NCBI GenBank assembly: GCA_019309945.1
Contig: JAFDFH010000015.1
Span: 1 to 21,556 of the forward strand
Length of the DNA stretch: 21,556 bases
Reading direction: 5' to 3'
Source: Deltaproteobacteria bacterium
GTDB taxonomy: Bacteria; Desulfobacterota; Desulfobacteria; Desulfobacterales; JAFDFH01
Of this stretch, positions 6,787-15,329 are shown one piece after another (position 1 is the first letter of the stretch; the number at the start of each line of letters is the position of its first letter). Under the pieces are notes generated by a model that was not told the origin of the DNA, searched no databases, and saw nothing but the letters and a program-made list of their open reading frames with translations. The translations under genes and the position numbers were made by a program.

Positions 6787-7929
6787 CTAATGGCTAAGTA
6801 CACCTCGGGCAATAACCATTCGATGGATCTCGGAGGTTCCCTCGTATATCCTTGTCACTCTGGCATCACGATAATACCTCTCCACCGGGTATGATTTGGT
6901 GTAGCCGTATCCGCCATGGATCTGAACAGCCATATCGGTTATCTTACATGCCATCTCCGAGGCGAAAAGCTTGGCCATGGCGGATGCCTGGGAAAAGGGT
7001 TCCCCCCGATCGCTGAGAATCGCTGCACGATACACCATGAGTCGTGCCGCGTCGATTTGTGTGGCCATGTCCGCAATCATCATCTGGACGGCCTGATGTT
7101 TCGAGATGGCAACGCCAAACTGACGACGTTCTTTTGCATATCGAACCGCCTCCTCGAAAGCAGCCTGGGCAATTCCCAACGCCTGTGCAGCAATCCCTAT
7201 TCTGCCGGTATCCAGGGCCGTAAGGCCAATGCGCAGTCCCATACCTTCCTTACCCACTAGATTTTTTACCGGAACACGGCAATCATAGAGCCGGATCGAG
7301 CTCACCGGGTTGGCACGCATACCGCAAAGATCTTCGATATCACCCACGACAAATCCAGGAGTTCCTCGCTCGGCCACCAGCACACTGATGCCCTTGCGGC
7401 CGGCCCCAGGGTCCGTGCGTACAAAAATCAAGCAGATATCGGCAACGCCACCGTTGGTAACAAAGACCTTATTGGCGTTAACCACATAATGATCCCCGTC
7501 TCGAATGGCGGTTGCTTCGATCCCCGCTGCATCTGACCCTGCGTTGGGTTCCGTAAGGCAAAAGGCCCCGATTTTTTCACCCCTGGCAAGAGGGGGTACC
7601 CATTTCTTCTTTTGCTCTTCCGATCCAAAAACCAGAAGTGGGTAGACGGCCACACCATAATGAACAGTCAGGCAAAGCCCAAGACCCGCACAGGATCTCG
7701 AAATCTCCTCGATCACGATCGCGTAATTTAACGCATCCATGCCCGCCCCTCCAAATTCCCTGGGAACCTGAACTCCGAAGTACCCCAGCTTGCCCATCTT
7801 TTCTACTACATCCCAGGGGAAGCGGGCTTCCTGGTCAATGTCTCTGGCAATGGGCATGAGTTCGCGTTCACAGAAAGAGCGAGTCGAACGACGTACAGCA
7901 CGATTTTTTCCCGATAAAAAAAAGTCCAT
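6787..7929 (-). CDS. Acyl-CoA dehydrogenase
   Basis: This is a full-length 380-residue acyl-CoA dehydrogenase. It has the FAD/substrate motif AFCLTEPNAGSDA (122-134), KVFVTNG (154-160), the C-terminal AVQIHGGYGYTKSYPVER block, and the catalytic glutamate E363 in RIYEGTSEIH. The position of the catalytic base in the last helix is that of short/medium-chain straight-chain acyl-CoA dehydrogenases rather than isovaleryl or long-chain types. The exact acyl chain is not predictable. It would oxidise acyl-CoA to enoyl-CoA and pass electrons to the ETF encoded directly downstream (etfB 40 bp away, then the etfA fusion). It is the first gene of the three-gene unit, preceded by the repeat-rich region 7930-8261. 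The ATG at 7929 leaves a normal N-terminus. Confidence 0.95.
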   Translation of the reverse strand: MDFFLSGKNRAVRRSTRSFCERELMPIARDIDQEARFPWDVVEKMGKLGYFGVQVPREFGGAGMDALNYAIVIEEISRSCAGLGLCLTVHYGVAVYPLLVFGSEEQKKKWVPPLARGEKIGAFCLTEPNAGSDAAGIEATAIRDGDHYVVNANKVFVTNGGVADICLIFVRTDPGAGRKGISVLVAERGTPGFVVGDIEDLCGMRANPVSSIRLYDCRVPVKNLVGKEGMGLRIGLTALDTGRIGIAAQALGIAQAAFEEAVRYAKERRQFGVAISKHQAVQMMIADMATQIDAARLMVYRAAILSDRGEPFSQASAMAKLFASEMACKITDMAVQIHGGYGYTKSYPVERYYRDARVTRIYEGTSEIHRMVIARGVLSH

Positions 7930-8069
7930 GATGATCCGTTTCCTATAATAACTGTCGCTTCAGATCTGTAATAATTATTTTTGTACTTTTTGTGGCCAAA
8001 AATTAAAAACCAATCTCGAAAACACGAAAGCGCTAAAGCCCTAAAGTAAAATGAATTGTTCGTGTTTCC

Positions 8070-8142
8070 GTAACTTCTCAATATGTTCCGGTAGACCCGC
8101 TGCGCCATCCGGTAATTTTTTCCAATACGGCCAAAACTTGCC
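8070..8142. repeat. Truncated copy (one terminal arm) of the 271-bp inverted-repeat element
   Basis: These 73 bases match the reverse complement of the right arm of the element at 15051-15321, with only about three differences. The match runs from GTAACTTCTCAATATGTTCC through ATCCGGTAATTTTTTCCAA to GGCCAAAACTTGCC. The similarity stops abruptly at 8142, where an unrelated inverted repeat begins. Only one arm is present and no target duplication can be defined, so this is a broken remnant. Confidence 0.8.
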
Positions 8143-8143
8143 A

Positions 8144-8202
8144 CCAGGCACCAAGACACGAAGAAAGAATAATAAATATATCCTTTGTGTCTTAGTGTCT
8201 GG
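8144..8202. repeat. Inverted repeat CCAGGCACCAAGACACGAAG / CTTTGTGTCTTAGTGTCTGG
   Basis: Two 20-bp arms (8144-8163 and 8183-8202) pair at 17 of 20 positions around a 19-bp AT-rich loop. ACCAAGACACRAAG is a motif I recognise from scattered intergenic repeats in several bacterial genomes. As RNA it would form a hairpin and might serve as a weak bidirectional terminator between the amidase (ending 8262) and the downstream genes, although there is no U-tract. Confidence 0.6.
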
Positions 8203-8261
8203 TTGCAAATATTTTGGGTTCCGGCTTATCCGACTTAGGGGGTTTATCCATCGATCGGGCT

Positions 8262-10328
8262 TCAGCTTTTGGAATCCTCCTTGAAAAATGCGGTTGGGTT
8301 CGTTTCATGGATGTAATTTCGGATCCCAATGACGATTGCCTCACATAGATGATCCTGATATTTTGGACTAATGAGTCTTTTACATTCTCTTTTATTGCTA
8401 ATAAAAGAAGTCTCTATCAAAATTGCGGGCATCTGGGCACCTAGAAGGACATAAAACGGTGCCTGCTTTACGCCTTTACTCTTTATGCTTTGATATTTTT
8501 TTTTCATATATTTATACATGGACTCTTGGACATGCGCAGCCAAACGGCTGGACTCATTAATCTTGGCATTTTGCATCAAATCATTTAAAATTGTTTGCAA
8601 GTCACTGATATTCTTTGTCGAGGTCGCATTCTCCCTGGCCGCAACCAAAATGGCTTCATTATCCGTAGCCAGGTTGAGAAAATAAGTCTCGATGCCGTAG
8701 GCTCTTCGGTCTCTAGAAGAATTTGCATGCAGGGATATAAAAAGATCTGCATTTTTGGTGTTTGCAATCGCTGTCCGCTCCTCAAGGGTAAGGAATTTGT
8801 CTCGACTGCGAGTCATGATGACCTCACATTGCAGCTCTTCTTTGATTTTTTGGGCAAGTCGTTTCCCAATTTGAAGGATGACCTTTTTTTCATGGACCCC
8901 CTTGTAATAACCCGGAGCACCATAATCCCGCCCCCCGTGACCCGGATCAATAACAATCCGACGCACGCCAAGGGACAGCTGTTTTGCCAATGCGCTCGTC
9001 CCAAGTTGCTGACCCTTTTTTACCGCCGCCGTCGGTTCCTTTGCATGTGTTGCCCTTTCAGTACTTACCCAAACATCAATCACAATCCTGAACGGATTTT
9101 TTAAAGAAAAAATTTTATACCTGTCCGAAGCCTTGATATCGACAACCACTCGAACCGAAGCCGGAGTGTACTGCCCTGCACGCACATCACTGAGGAGGTT
9201 GTCATGAATCGGAATAAATTTTTCAATGTCTTTTCCCAGTATGCTGTTGTTTAGATCAACAAAAAGACGCTGGGGTTTTTGGATGGCAGGGTCTTTCTTA
9301 AGGAGCCTGTGTTCATATGAAGTTTCCTTGTCAGCATCGATCACAATCCGGGTGTAATTCGGATTGGACCAGAATCTCAACCCGGTAACGACCGTGCTCG
9401 AGGTTTCAAGTGAAGATGGTTTTTTCGTTTGAATTTCATCAGCATATGTATTTGAAGGGGAGCTTTGGGGTGTAGATGACTTAGGTAATTCCTTCTTCAC
9501 CGTTGCCTTTTGGGATGCAACCAGAAGCATCGCTGTCGACGAAATGCGGCCAAGGGCATCAGCTGCTCTTGGGCTGTAAGCACTATTTGGATAATCTTTT
9601 ACGACGTGCTTAAAAATTTCGAGGGCCTCTGTTTGGTCGGACCCTTTATAGGAATATTTGTAAAGTTCCTGGTAGAGCTTTCCGGACATGTACAGGCCGG
9701 CGGCAGCCCAGGGACCGGAAGGATCATGACGGTAAACCGCCTGAAACTTATCAATACACAACAGCCAGTTATTCCTGTATTTCTGTTTCCCGGCATTATT
9801 GACGAGTTTGCGGTAACACGCCTCAGCCCTTATATATTTGTCTTTGGCCACATTGGGCTTCGATGTCGGTAATTTCTTCTTTTTAGTAATTGTCTCTTGG
9901 GATGCACGTTTCGTGCTGGCTGGTGTTGAAATACTGCGTATGGCTGCAGTCGCCCTTTGTTTATATCTGCTTTTTGGAAATCGGTTTGCAATACGCTCAA
10001 AAATATCAATCGCCTCTTTTAGATCAGATGGTTTTCGGGAGCGTTTATATAGTTCTTGATAGAGCTTTCCGGACATATACAGACCGGCGGCTGACCAGGG
10101 ACCGGAGGGATCATGGCGGTAAACCGACTGAAATTTATCAATGCATAACAGCCAGTTGTGTCTGTATTTCTGTTTCTTTGAACTGTTGCGAAGCATTTTA
10201 TAGCAGGCTTCCGCCCGGTAGTATTTATCTTCTGCTGTTATTGCTGATGATATCCCGACCCACAAAACGAAAACAAGCCACCAAGCAGTCAATCCAATTA
10301 GAAAATATTTTTTATTATCGTTTCCCAC
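8262..10328 (-). CDS. N-acetylmuramoyl-L-alanine amidase with AMIN domain and duplicated N-terminal module
   Basis: The 688-residue protein starts with a membrane anchor or signal segment (about 8-30). Two near-identical modules of about 100 residues follow (33-132 and 162-263), sharing runs such as NWLLCIDKFQ, YRHDPSGPW and AAGLYMSGKLYQELYK. Each ends in a TPR-like helix pair, such as AIDIFERIANRFPKSRY. An AMIN domain (about 313-420) and a C-terminal amidase_3 domain (about 456-675) complete it. The zinc ligands are visible as H464 (DPGHGG), E480 and H534 (SLHAN), with catalytic E639 (IETSFISN). It should cleave the amide between N-acetylmuramic acid and the stem peptide in periplasmic peptidoglycan, as AmiC-type enzymes do during cell separation. 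The start is a GTG at 10328 without a clear ribosome site. It lies 57 bp after mutS, on the same strand. Confidence 0.93.
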   Translation of the reverse strand: MGNDNKKYFLIGLTAWWLVFVLWVGISSAITAEDKYYRAEACYKMLRNSSKKQKYRHNWLLCIDKFQSVYRHDPSGPWSAAGLYMSGKLYQELYKRSRKPSDLKEAIDIFERIANRFPKSRYKQRATAAIRSISTPASTKRASQETITKKKKLPTSKPNVAKDKYIRAEACYRKLVNNAGKQKYRNNWLLCIDKFQAVYRHDPSGPWAAAGLYMSGKLYQELYKYSYKGSDQTEALEIFKHVVKDYPNSAYSPRAADALGRISSTAMLLVASQKATVKKELPKSSTPQSSPSNTYADEIQTKKPSSLETSSTVVTGLRFWSNPNYTRIVIDADKETSYEHRLLKKDPAIQKPQRLFVDLNNSILGKDIEKFIPIHDNLLSDVRAGQYTPASVRVVVDIKASDRYKIFSLKNPFRIVIDVWVSTERATHAKEPTAAVKKGQQLGTSALAKQLSLGVRRIVIDPGHGGRDYGAPGYYKGVHEKKVILQIGKRLAQKIKEELQCEVIMTRSRDKFLTLEERTAIANTKNADLFISLHANSSRDRRAYGIETYFLNLATDNEAILVAARENATSTKNISDLQTILNDLMQNAKINESSRLAAHVQESMYKYMKKKYQSIKSKGVKQAPFYVLLGAQMPAILIETSFISNKRECKRLISPKYQDHLCEAIVIGIRNYIHETNPTAFFKEDSKS

Positions 10329-10385
10329 AGCACACTCATATTTGAATTTCGACCCATTTTTATAAGATCAGGCGTATTTCGTGTT

Positions 10386-13013
10386 TTACAGGGGTATGTC
10401 TCTAGCCCTTTCCATCAGTTCGTTTAAATGGTTCAGTGCATCCAGGGGTGTCATTTTTGATATGTCCAGCTTTTGCAATTTCTCTATAACCGCCTGTTCG
10501 GGCCGGCGGAAGAGCTCGAGCTGTACATGACCATTTTTAGGGACGACTTCCCCCTCGGTAAAAAAAGGGGAGTGATTTAAAGTGCGATCCCCGTTTTCTA
10601 TCTTAAAGAGAATATTTTTAGCGCGCTTGACAATTTGATCCGGAATACCCGCAAGGCGTGACACTTGTATCCCATAACTTCGATTTGTGCCACCTTCAAC
10701 TAATTTTCTTAAAAAAATGATCTCATCATTCCATTCCTTCACCGCGATATTGTAATTTTTTACCCGGGCCCTTGTAAGAGCAAGGTTTGTCAATTCATGG
10801 TAATGGGTTGCGAAAAGGGTTTTAACGCCTTTATTATTTAAGTCATGGAGGTATTCAGCAACGGCCCAGGCGATACTAAGACCGTCGAAGGTACTGGTCC
10901 CTCTTCCGATCTCATCCATGATAACAAGACTCTTTTCGGTTGCATTGTTTAAAATGTTGGCAGTCTCCTCCATTTCCACCATAAACGTGCTTTGCCCCTG
11001 GGAAAGGTTATCCAAAGCGCCCACGCGGGTAAATATTCTGTCGGTAACACTGATCGAACTTTGCATAGCCGGAATGAAGGAACCCATCTGGGCCATTAGT
11101 ACGAGCAGCGCTACTTGTCTCAGCACCGTGGATTTTCCGGCCATATTGGGCCCGGTAATGATCAGTATCTGGTTTTCATTATCGTCCATCCGGATCGTAT
11201 TGGGTACGAAACGTTCTCCGGTAAGCATCTTTTCCACCACCGGGTGACGTCCCTCATTAATGTAGATGGTGCCATCCTCAACAATTTCAGGTCTGCAATA
11301 GTCCTCCAAATCCGCAACTTCCGCCAGATTAAGCAAACAATCCAGTCCGGCAATAAATTGAGCGACATCCTGGATCAAACGATTGTGTTTAGTTACTTCG
11401 CCCCTGATCTCGGTAAATATTTCATATTCAAGGGCAGCCCTTCGGTCTTCCGCACCCAGGACCTGTTGTTCAAAATTTTTTAATTCCTCCGTGATGTACC
11501 GTTCCGCATTTACCAATGTCTGTTTCCGGACATAACGGGAAGGAACCGATTTGGAATGTGTCTTGGGAACCTCAATATAATATCCAAACACCTTATTATA
11601 TCTGACTTTGAGGGAATTTATGCTGGTGGCATCCTTTTCTTGCACCTCAAGCCTTGCAATCCAACCTTTGCCGTCCCGACCAATTTTTATAAGCTCATCC
11701 AGTTCTTTACAATATCCAGTTTTGATCATGCCCCCTTCATTGATCACAGGGGGGGCATCTTCTCGAACTGCTTTTTCGATAAAGGCTGCCAAACCATAAA
11801 GATCATCCAGGTTCTCATTGAACTTAAAGAGTTCACTTTCAAATTGTGAAAGTAAAGATCCGATCCCGGGAAGCATATTTAATGAACGCTTCAACGCAAC
11901 CAGATCTCTTGCATTTGAATGTCCCATGGCGATCTTGCTCCCGAGGCGCTCGAGGTCATAAACCGATTTGAGGCTTTCCCGGATTCCGTTTCGAACGGAA
12001 ATATTATTTTTCGCCTCTTCAACCGCATTAAGCCTTGACTCGATTTCCACAACATCTAGCAGCGGATATCGAAGCCATCTTTTCAACAGCCTTCCTCCCA
12101 TGGCTGTGACCGTCTTGTCAATGACGCCTATCAGCGTTCCCTGTCGGGTCCCGCTCCAGATATTTTTCAGTATTTCAAGGTTTCGGCAGCTAATATCATC
12201 AACCAGGAGGTGGTTCCTTAAATGATAGGTTTCGATTCTATTCAGGTGTTCAATTTTTTGTTTTTGGGTTTCACGAACATAATAGAGAAGGGCTCCTGCC
12301 GCACTTACACCAGCCTTTAAATTCTCACACCCAAAGCCTGCCAGGGAAAGGGTTTTAAATTGATCGAGCAGTCTTTCGCGCCCACTGCGATAATCAAAAA
12401 CCCGGTCATTTAAAAAGGTCACGGATTTTCCCAAAAACGCATTTACAAACGGCAAAAAAAACGAATCATTTTTCGATGATTCAGGGAAGAGAATCTCGCT
12501 TGGCGATACGCGAAGGGATTCATCGACCAGCGCACTTAAATCTTCGGATTCGGACAACCGAAAAGTTCCTGTTGAAATATCCACATAGGAAATCCCGACC
12601 ATTCCGTTGTCGGAAGCGATGGCAAGAACATAATTATTTGATTTTTCATCTAAAAGTTCATTCTCTAAAATCATTCCGGGCGTAATGACCCGTACAACAT
12701 CTCTTCTAACAAGCCCTTTGGCAATGGCCGCATCTTCGATCTGATCGCATATCGCAACCTTGTAACCATTTTCTATCAGTCGAGCGATATAACCCTGCAC
12801 AGCACGGACCGGTACACCGCACATGGGGATTGGGGATTCATCCTTCTTGTTTCTCGAAGTTAATGTAATCTCCAGTATCCTTGATGCAACCTCGGCATCC
12901 TCAAAAAACATTTCATAAAAATCACCCATCCGGTAAAAGAGTAATGCATCAGCGTACTCTCTCTTGATGGATAAATATTGCTTGATCATGGGAGTCGTTT
13001 TGGAAGGGCTCAT
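10386..13013 (-). CDS. mutS: DNA mismatch repair protein MutS
   Basis: The 875-residue protein is of normal length. The N-terminal mismatch-binding motif is intact, with F32 and E34 in GDFYEMF. The ATPase core carries Walker A GPNMAGKST (621-629), the TFMVEMEET signature, Walker B LVIMDE (696-701) with GRGTSTFDG, and ATHYHEL. A QLELF pentapeptide (831-835) near the C-terminus fits the beta-clamp-binding consensus QLxLF. It recognises base mismatches and short loops and recruits MutL; no mutL is in the window. The ATG at 13013 has no strong Shine-Dalgarno, and a second ATG eight codons inside is possible. It follows the LapA-like gene by 82 bp and precedes the amidase gene. Confidence 0.98.
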   Translation of the reverse strand: MSPSKTTPMIKQYLSIKREYADALLFYRMGDFYEMFFEDAEVASRILEITLTSRNKKDESPIPMCGVPVRAVQGYIARLIENGYKVAICDQIEDAAIAKGLVRRDVVRVITPGMILENELLDEKSNNYVLAIASDNGMVGISYVDISTGTFRLSESEDLSALVDESLRVSPSEILFPESSKNDSFFLPFVNAFLGKSVTFLNDRVFDYRSGRERLLDQFKTLSLAGFGCENLKAGVSAAGALLYYVRETQKQKIEHLNRIETYHLRNHLLVDDISCRNLEILKNIWSGTRQGTLIGVIDKTVTAMGGRLLKRWLRYPLLDVVEIESRLNAVEEAKNNISVRNGIRESLKSVYDLERLGSKIAMGHSNARDLVALKRSLNMLPGIGSLLSQFESELFKFNENLDDLYGLAAFIEKAVREDAPPVINEGGMIKTGYCKELDELIKIGRDGKGWIARLEVQEKDATSINSLKVRYNKVFGYYIEVPKTHSKSVPSRYVRKQTLVNAERYITEELKNFEQQVLGAEDRRAALEYEIFTEIRGEVTKHNRLIQDVAQFIAGLDCLLNLAEVADLEDYCRPEIVEDGTIYINEGRHPVVEKMLTGERFVPNTIRMDDNENQILIITGPNMAGKSTVLRQVALLVLMAQMGSFIPAMQSSISVTDRIFTRVGALDNLSQGQSTFMVEMEETANILNNATEKSLVIMDEIGRGTSTFDGLSIAWAVAEYLHDLNNKGVKTLFATHYHELTNLALTRARVKNYNIAVKEWNDEIIFLRKLVEGGTNRSYGIQVSRLAGIPDQIVKRAKNILFKIENGDRTLNHSPFFTEGEVVPKNGHVQLELFRRPEQAVIEKLQKLDISKMTPLDALNHLNELMERARDIPL

Positions 13014-13095
13014 GGATTAAATGATAAGGACAGGGCCGAGATCACCGAAGTTTTTTTTAAGTATTTTATTTCGTACCATTTTTGAAAATAAAAAA

Positions 13096-13473
13096 TCATG
13101 CGCTTTGCGCTTTGGCAGAGTCGTCAGCCCCATTCGGTTTATCTCCGCCGGCACCGGTTTTTATGGATTCTACTTCACCTTTCAGAGCGGATAATTCCCG
13201 TACGTGGGAAGCGACGGAAGCGTTTAAGCTTTTAATCATCTTTTTGGATTTAAAACGTTCAGAAAGACTTAAAAAATAGGAAATCAGTAATCCGATTAAA
13301 AAACATACAAGAAAAAAGACTGCATTGGGTAAATGCGGTGCCTGATATTCATCCATAAAGAACAGGTATATCCTAAAACTTTGTTTATTTAAAAATAATT
13401 CCTGATTTTGATAAACGATTAGTCCAAGTAAGCCGATGATCAGAAACCCGAAGACAAATTTGAATTTATTCAT
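13096..13473 (-). CDS. LapA-domain inner membrane protein (DUF1049-like)
   Basis: This 125-residue protein has two hydrophobic segments, about residues 6-22 and 50-70, with 'GLIVYQNQELF' between them. A basic, coiled-coil-like tail (SLNASVASHVRELSALKGEV) and a low-complexity end follow. This layout matches the lipopolysaccharide-assembly protein A (LapA/YciS) domain family, which in Escherichia coli works with LapB in controlling LPS synthesis. Here the function is only inferred. The ATG at 13473 has GGAGA seven bases upstream, and the gene begins 18 bp after the HIT gene, so the two are surely co-transcribed. Confidence 0.75.
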   Translation of the reverse strand: MNKFKFVFGFLIIGLLGLIVYQNQELFLNKQSFRIYLFFMDEYQAPHLPNAVFFLVCFLIGLLISYFLSLSERFKSKKMIKSLNASVASHVRELSALKGEVESIKTGAGGDKPNGADDSAKAQSA

Positions 13474-13491
13474 ACTAGTTCTCCAATAAAA

Positions 13492-13977
13492 TTATATATT
13501 TATCTGAAGCTCATTAAAGTATGGCTTTAAATTACTGTAGGTGGATTTTATATGCTCCGGTATTACCCGCACATCCGCAAAAACGGTAAGTGCATTGGTG
13601 TCACCTAACCACCGGGGAACAATATGAAAATGAAGATGCTCTTCCACACCGGCACCCGCTACCTTGCCCAGGTTAAGTCCCACATTAAATCCATCCGGGT
13701 TCATTACCTTTTTTAAAATACTAACGGACTGTTCAATTGTTTGCATGAGATCTCCCATTTCCTCTTTCTCAAGCTGGTTCAAGAAGGAAATGTGTCGCTT
13801 CGGCGCGACCAGCAGGTGGCCATTGATGTATGGAAACTTGTTCATCATGACCATCGTGATCTTGCCCTTGTAAAGTGTCAGGTCACCCTGATCCGCCAGT
13901 GCATTGCAGAATATACACCCCTCTTCCTTATCGGCGGTAATATATTCAATGCGCCATGGCGCCCATACCGTTTTCAT
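13492..13977 (-). CDS. HIT-family nucleotide hydrolase/phosphorylase
   Basis: This 161-residue protein has the histidine triad HLHFHIVPRW (H114, H116, H118) that gives the family its name. It also has an N-terminal CIFC pair, and FNVGLNLGKVAGAGVEEHLH before the triad. The opening MKTVWAPWRIEYI is typical of the diadenosine-polyphosphate-type HIT branch (Ap4A phosphorylase/Fhit-like) rather than HinT. It probably hydrolyses or phosphorolyses dinucleoside polyphosphates or nucleotide adducts in the cytoplasm. It is the first gene of the HIT, lapA-like, mutS, amidase series. Its upstream region contains palindromic repeat copy C, which ends 59 bp before the ATG. Confidence 0.92.
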   Translation of the reverse strand: MKTVWAPWRIEYITADKEEGCIFCNALADQGDLTLYKGKITMVMMNKFPYINGHLLVAPKRHISFLNQLEKEEMGDLMQTIEQSVSILKKVMNPDGFNVGLNLGKVAGAGVEEHLHFHIVPRWLGDTNALTVFADVRVIPEHIKSTYSNLKPYFNELQINI

Positions 13978-14036
13978 GAACGATACCCAAATTCAATTTT
14001 AGTTTTTAGACCTCGGAATGCAAAAAAAATCCTTTT

Positions 14037-14180
14037 GAGCCAGTTTCAAAACGTTTCAGTTTGTTCAAGGTCAAGGAAGGCGAAAATTTCAACCACAGGA
14101 ATATATTGAATATTTCGAGGATTGAAATTTGAGCCTGACACAGAAATTGGGCAAAAAGTGGCGTTTTGTGAAGGTCTCAG
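14037..14180. repeat. Palindromic intergenic repeat, copy C
   Basis: The left end, GAGCCAGTTTCAAAACGTTT, and the core through GGCGAAAATTTCAACCACAGG are almost base-for-base the same as copy D. The right end, GGCGTTTTGTGAAGGTCTCA, differs and belongs to the alternative end type seen also at 2430-2460. The central arms AAATTTCAACC and GGATTGAAATTT can pair, so the whole element folds as one long hairpin. It fills most of the space between the UPF0280 gene and the HIT gene. Confidence 0.8.
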
Positions 14181-14211
14181 CATGTCTACTTATTCTTATA
14201 CCGTTTAAAAC

Positions 14212-15000
14212 TCAACCCTTTTTTCCCTCCAGAGGCACCATCGACAGATCTCCCCATAGGCCGATCTCATCGTCTGCAATGACAACGATCCCGGATACAC
14301 CTTTAATCCTTTTTCCAAAATCGACTGCTGTTTGGATATCGGTTTTTGACTTTACATGATTGCCGATAGACGTTGCAGCCGCATCAGACAGGGATCCGGA
14401 CTTTGATATAACACATACGGCATCCGCTTTCCCAAAACTCAAGGAGGGCCCTACCGTGCCTGATGATGTACATACCGAAACGGCTTTTTTTCCTGAATCT
14501 ACACTCAAACCGATACGCAAACTTAAGGGCGATCGACCGGCAAAAATTCCAACGATTACCCGGTCATTTGTCTTCAGGAACACATCTCCCCCGTTTTCTA
14601 CCACAACTTGATTGGTGTGTGACAAAAGATCAACACCCACATGCTCGGCGATTGCGCCCGCAACTGCAGCCATGGGGCCAACCCCGGCTTTTGAACCGGC
14701 GGCGACCATATCTTTTATTATAAGCGGTGCAGGACCACGGATTCGCCATGGATCAAGGGTTCTTAAAAATCCAGGATAACGCTGAACATAGTTCTCGATA
14801 TACCCTCGATGTCTAAGAATCAGTTCCTTTGTAATGTCCTCAAGGTGTTTCTCGGCGTGAATCAACACGTCCGTTTCTTTCACGATCACCCGAAAAGAAA
14901 CCAGGTCTTTTGAACACAGCAAATTACGGTAGGTACGGTCTTGATACATAGGAAAACGATCTGTTAACACTTTTACCCGACCCTTATTAACCTGAACCAA
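14212..15000 (-). CDS. UPF0280 family protein (ApbE-like fold)
   Basis: The 262-residue protein matches the UPF0280 group, related to the flavin-transfer protein ApbE. Family features visible are TYRNLLCSKDLVSFRVIVKE, KAGVGPMAAVAGAIAEHVG, VVENGGDVFLKT, CTSSGTVGPSLSFGKADAV and SDAAATSIGN. The biochemical role of the family is not established; a methanogenesis- or cofactor-linked role has been proposed for some members. The start shown is a TTG at 15000. An in-frame GTG ten codons inside, or the ATG of MYQDRTYRN (residue 18), could be the true start, since homologues begin close to the YxxRTYR motif. It lies downstream of the dGTPase-like gene, separated from it by the 271-bp element. Confidence 0.85.
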   Translation of the reverse strand: MVQVNKGRVKVLTDRFPMYQDRTYRNLLCSKDLVSFRVIVKETDVLIHAEKHLEDITKELILRHRGYIENYVQRYPGFLRTLDPWRIRGPAPLIIKDMVAAGSKAGVGPMAAVAGAIAEHVGVDLLSHTNQVVVENGGDVFLKTNDRVIVGIFAGRSPLSLRIGLSVDSGKKAVSVCTSSGTVGPSLSFGKADAVCVISKSGSLSDAAATSIGNHVKSKTDIQTAVDFGKRIKGVSGIVVIADDEIGLWGDLSMVPLEGKKG

Positions 15001-15042
15001 ACGAGAGCTTAAAAGATGCTGGTAGCCAAAGATTTTACAGTG

Positions 15043-15050
15043 AAGAATCC
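15043..15050. repeat. Left target-site duplication AAGAATCC
   Basis: AAGAATCC directly abuts the first base of the GTAACTTCTC terminus. The same eight bases directly abut the other terminus at 15322-15329, as expected for staggered-cut insertion. Confidence 0.75.
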
Positions 15051-15321
15051 GTAACTTCTCAAAAACTTATGGTTAAACCTACCAGCGGAGTCGTCCGGTA
15101 ATTTTTTTCAAAGCGGGCAACTGTTTGAAGCTGTTTAGGGCGGCTTACAGTGACCCGAACAGAATAAATTGTTGATTGTAGCCTGTTTGTGCTAAGCGAC
15201 AAACTCATTTTAGATCCCGTGCGCGGGACACTGTTAGGCGCCCTTAGCGGCAAGTTTTGGCCGTATTGAAAAAAATTACCGGATGGCGCAGCGGACCTAC
15301 CGGAACATATTGAGAAGTTAC
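15051..15321. mobile_element. 271-bp non-autonomous inverted-repeat element (MITE-like)
   Basis: The element begins GTAACTTCTCAA and ends TTGAGAAGTTAC, a perfect 12-bp terminal inverted repeat. A second matching block, TCCGGTAATTTTTTTCAA (15094-15111), has its exact reverse complement at 15266-15283, so the arms pair over about 60-75 bp. It is flanked by perfect 8-bp repeats (AAGAATCC). The interior has two smaller stem-loops, GTTTGT-N8-ACAAAC (15185-15204) and TCCCG-TGCG-CGGGA (15215-15228), and no plausible transposase. The GTAA termini and 8-bp duplication are features I associate with the IS66 family, so an IS66-type transposase acting in trans is a reasonable guess, not a demonstrated one. 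A broken copy lies at 8070-8142. Confidence 0.85.
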
Positions 15322-15329
15322 AAGAATCC
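15322..15329. repeat. Right target-site duplication AAGAATCC
   Basis: This is a perfect copy of the octamer at 15043-15050, directly following the GAGAAGTTAC terminus of the element. Confidence 0.75.

Larger units (their letters stand above)
7930..8261. other. Intergenic repeat mosaic between dehydrogenase and amidase genes
   Basis: No gene is seen here. From left to right it holds an 11-bp inverted repeat around AAACACGAA / TTCGTGTTT (8018-8028 and 8059-8069), a truncated copy of the 271-bp element (8070-8142), and a 20-bp inverted repeat (8144-8163 and 8183-8202). The three abut almost without spacer. The first 90 bp must contain the promoter for the acyl-CoA dehydrogenase operon, but no convincing -35/-10 pair is visible. 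Confidence 0.6.

Noticed and set aside
8585..11483. Several long open frames antisense to the amidase and mutS genes (for example about 8595-9104 and 9890-10345 on plus)
   Set aside because: They are mirror frames of strongly supported genes, lack ribosome sites and show no recognisable protein features.
15229..15245. GTTAGGC, resembling an integron attC core site
   Set aside because: No matching GCCTAAC-type partner at a suitable distance, no integrase gene and no cassette; it lies inside the 271-bp element.
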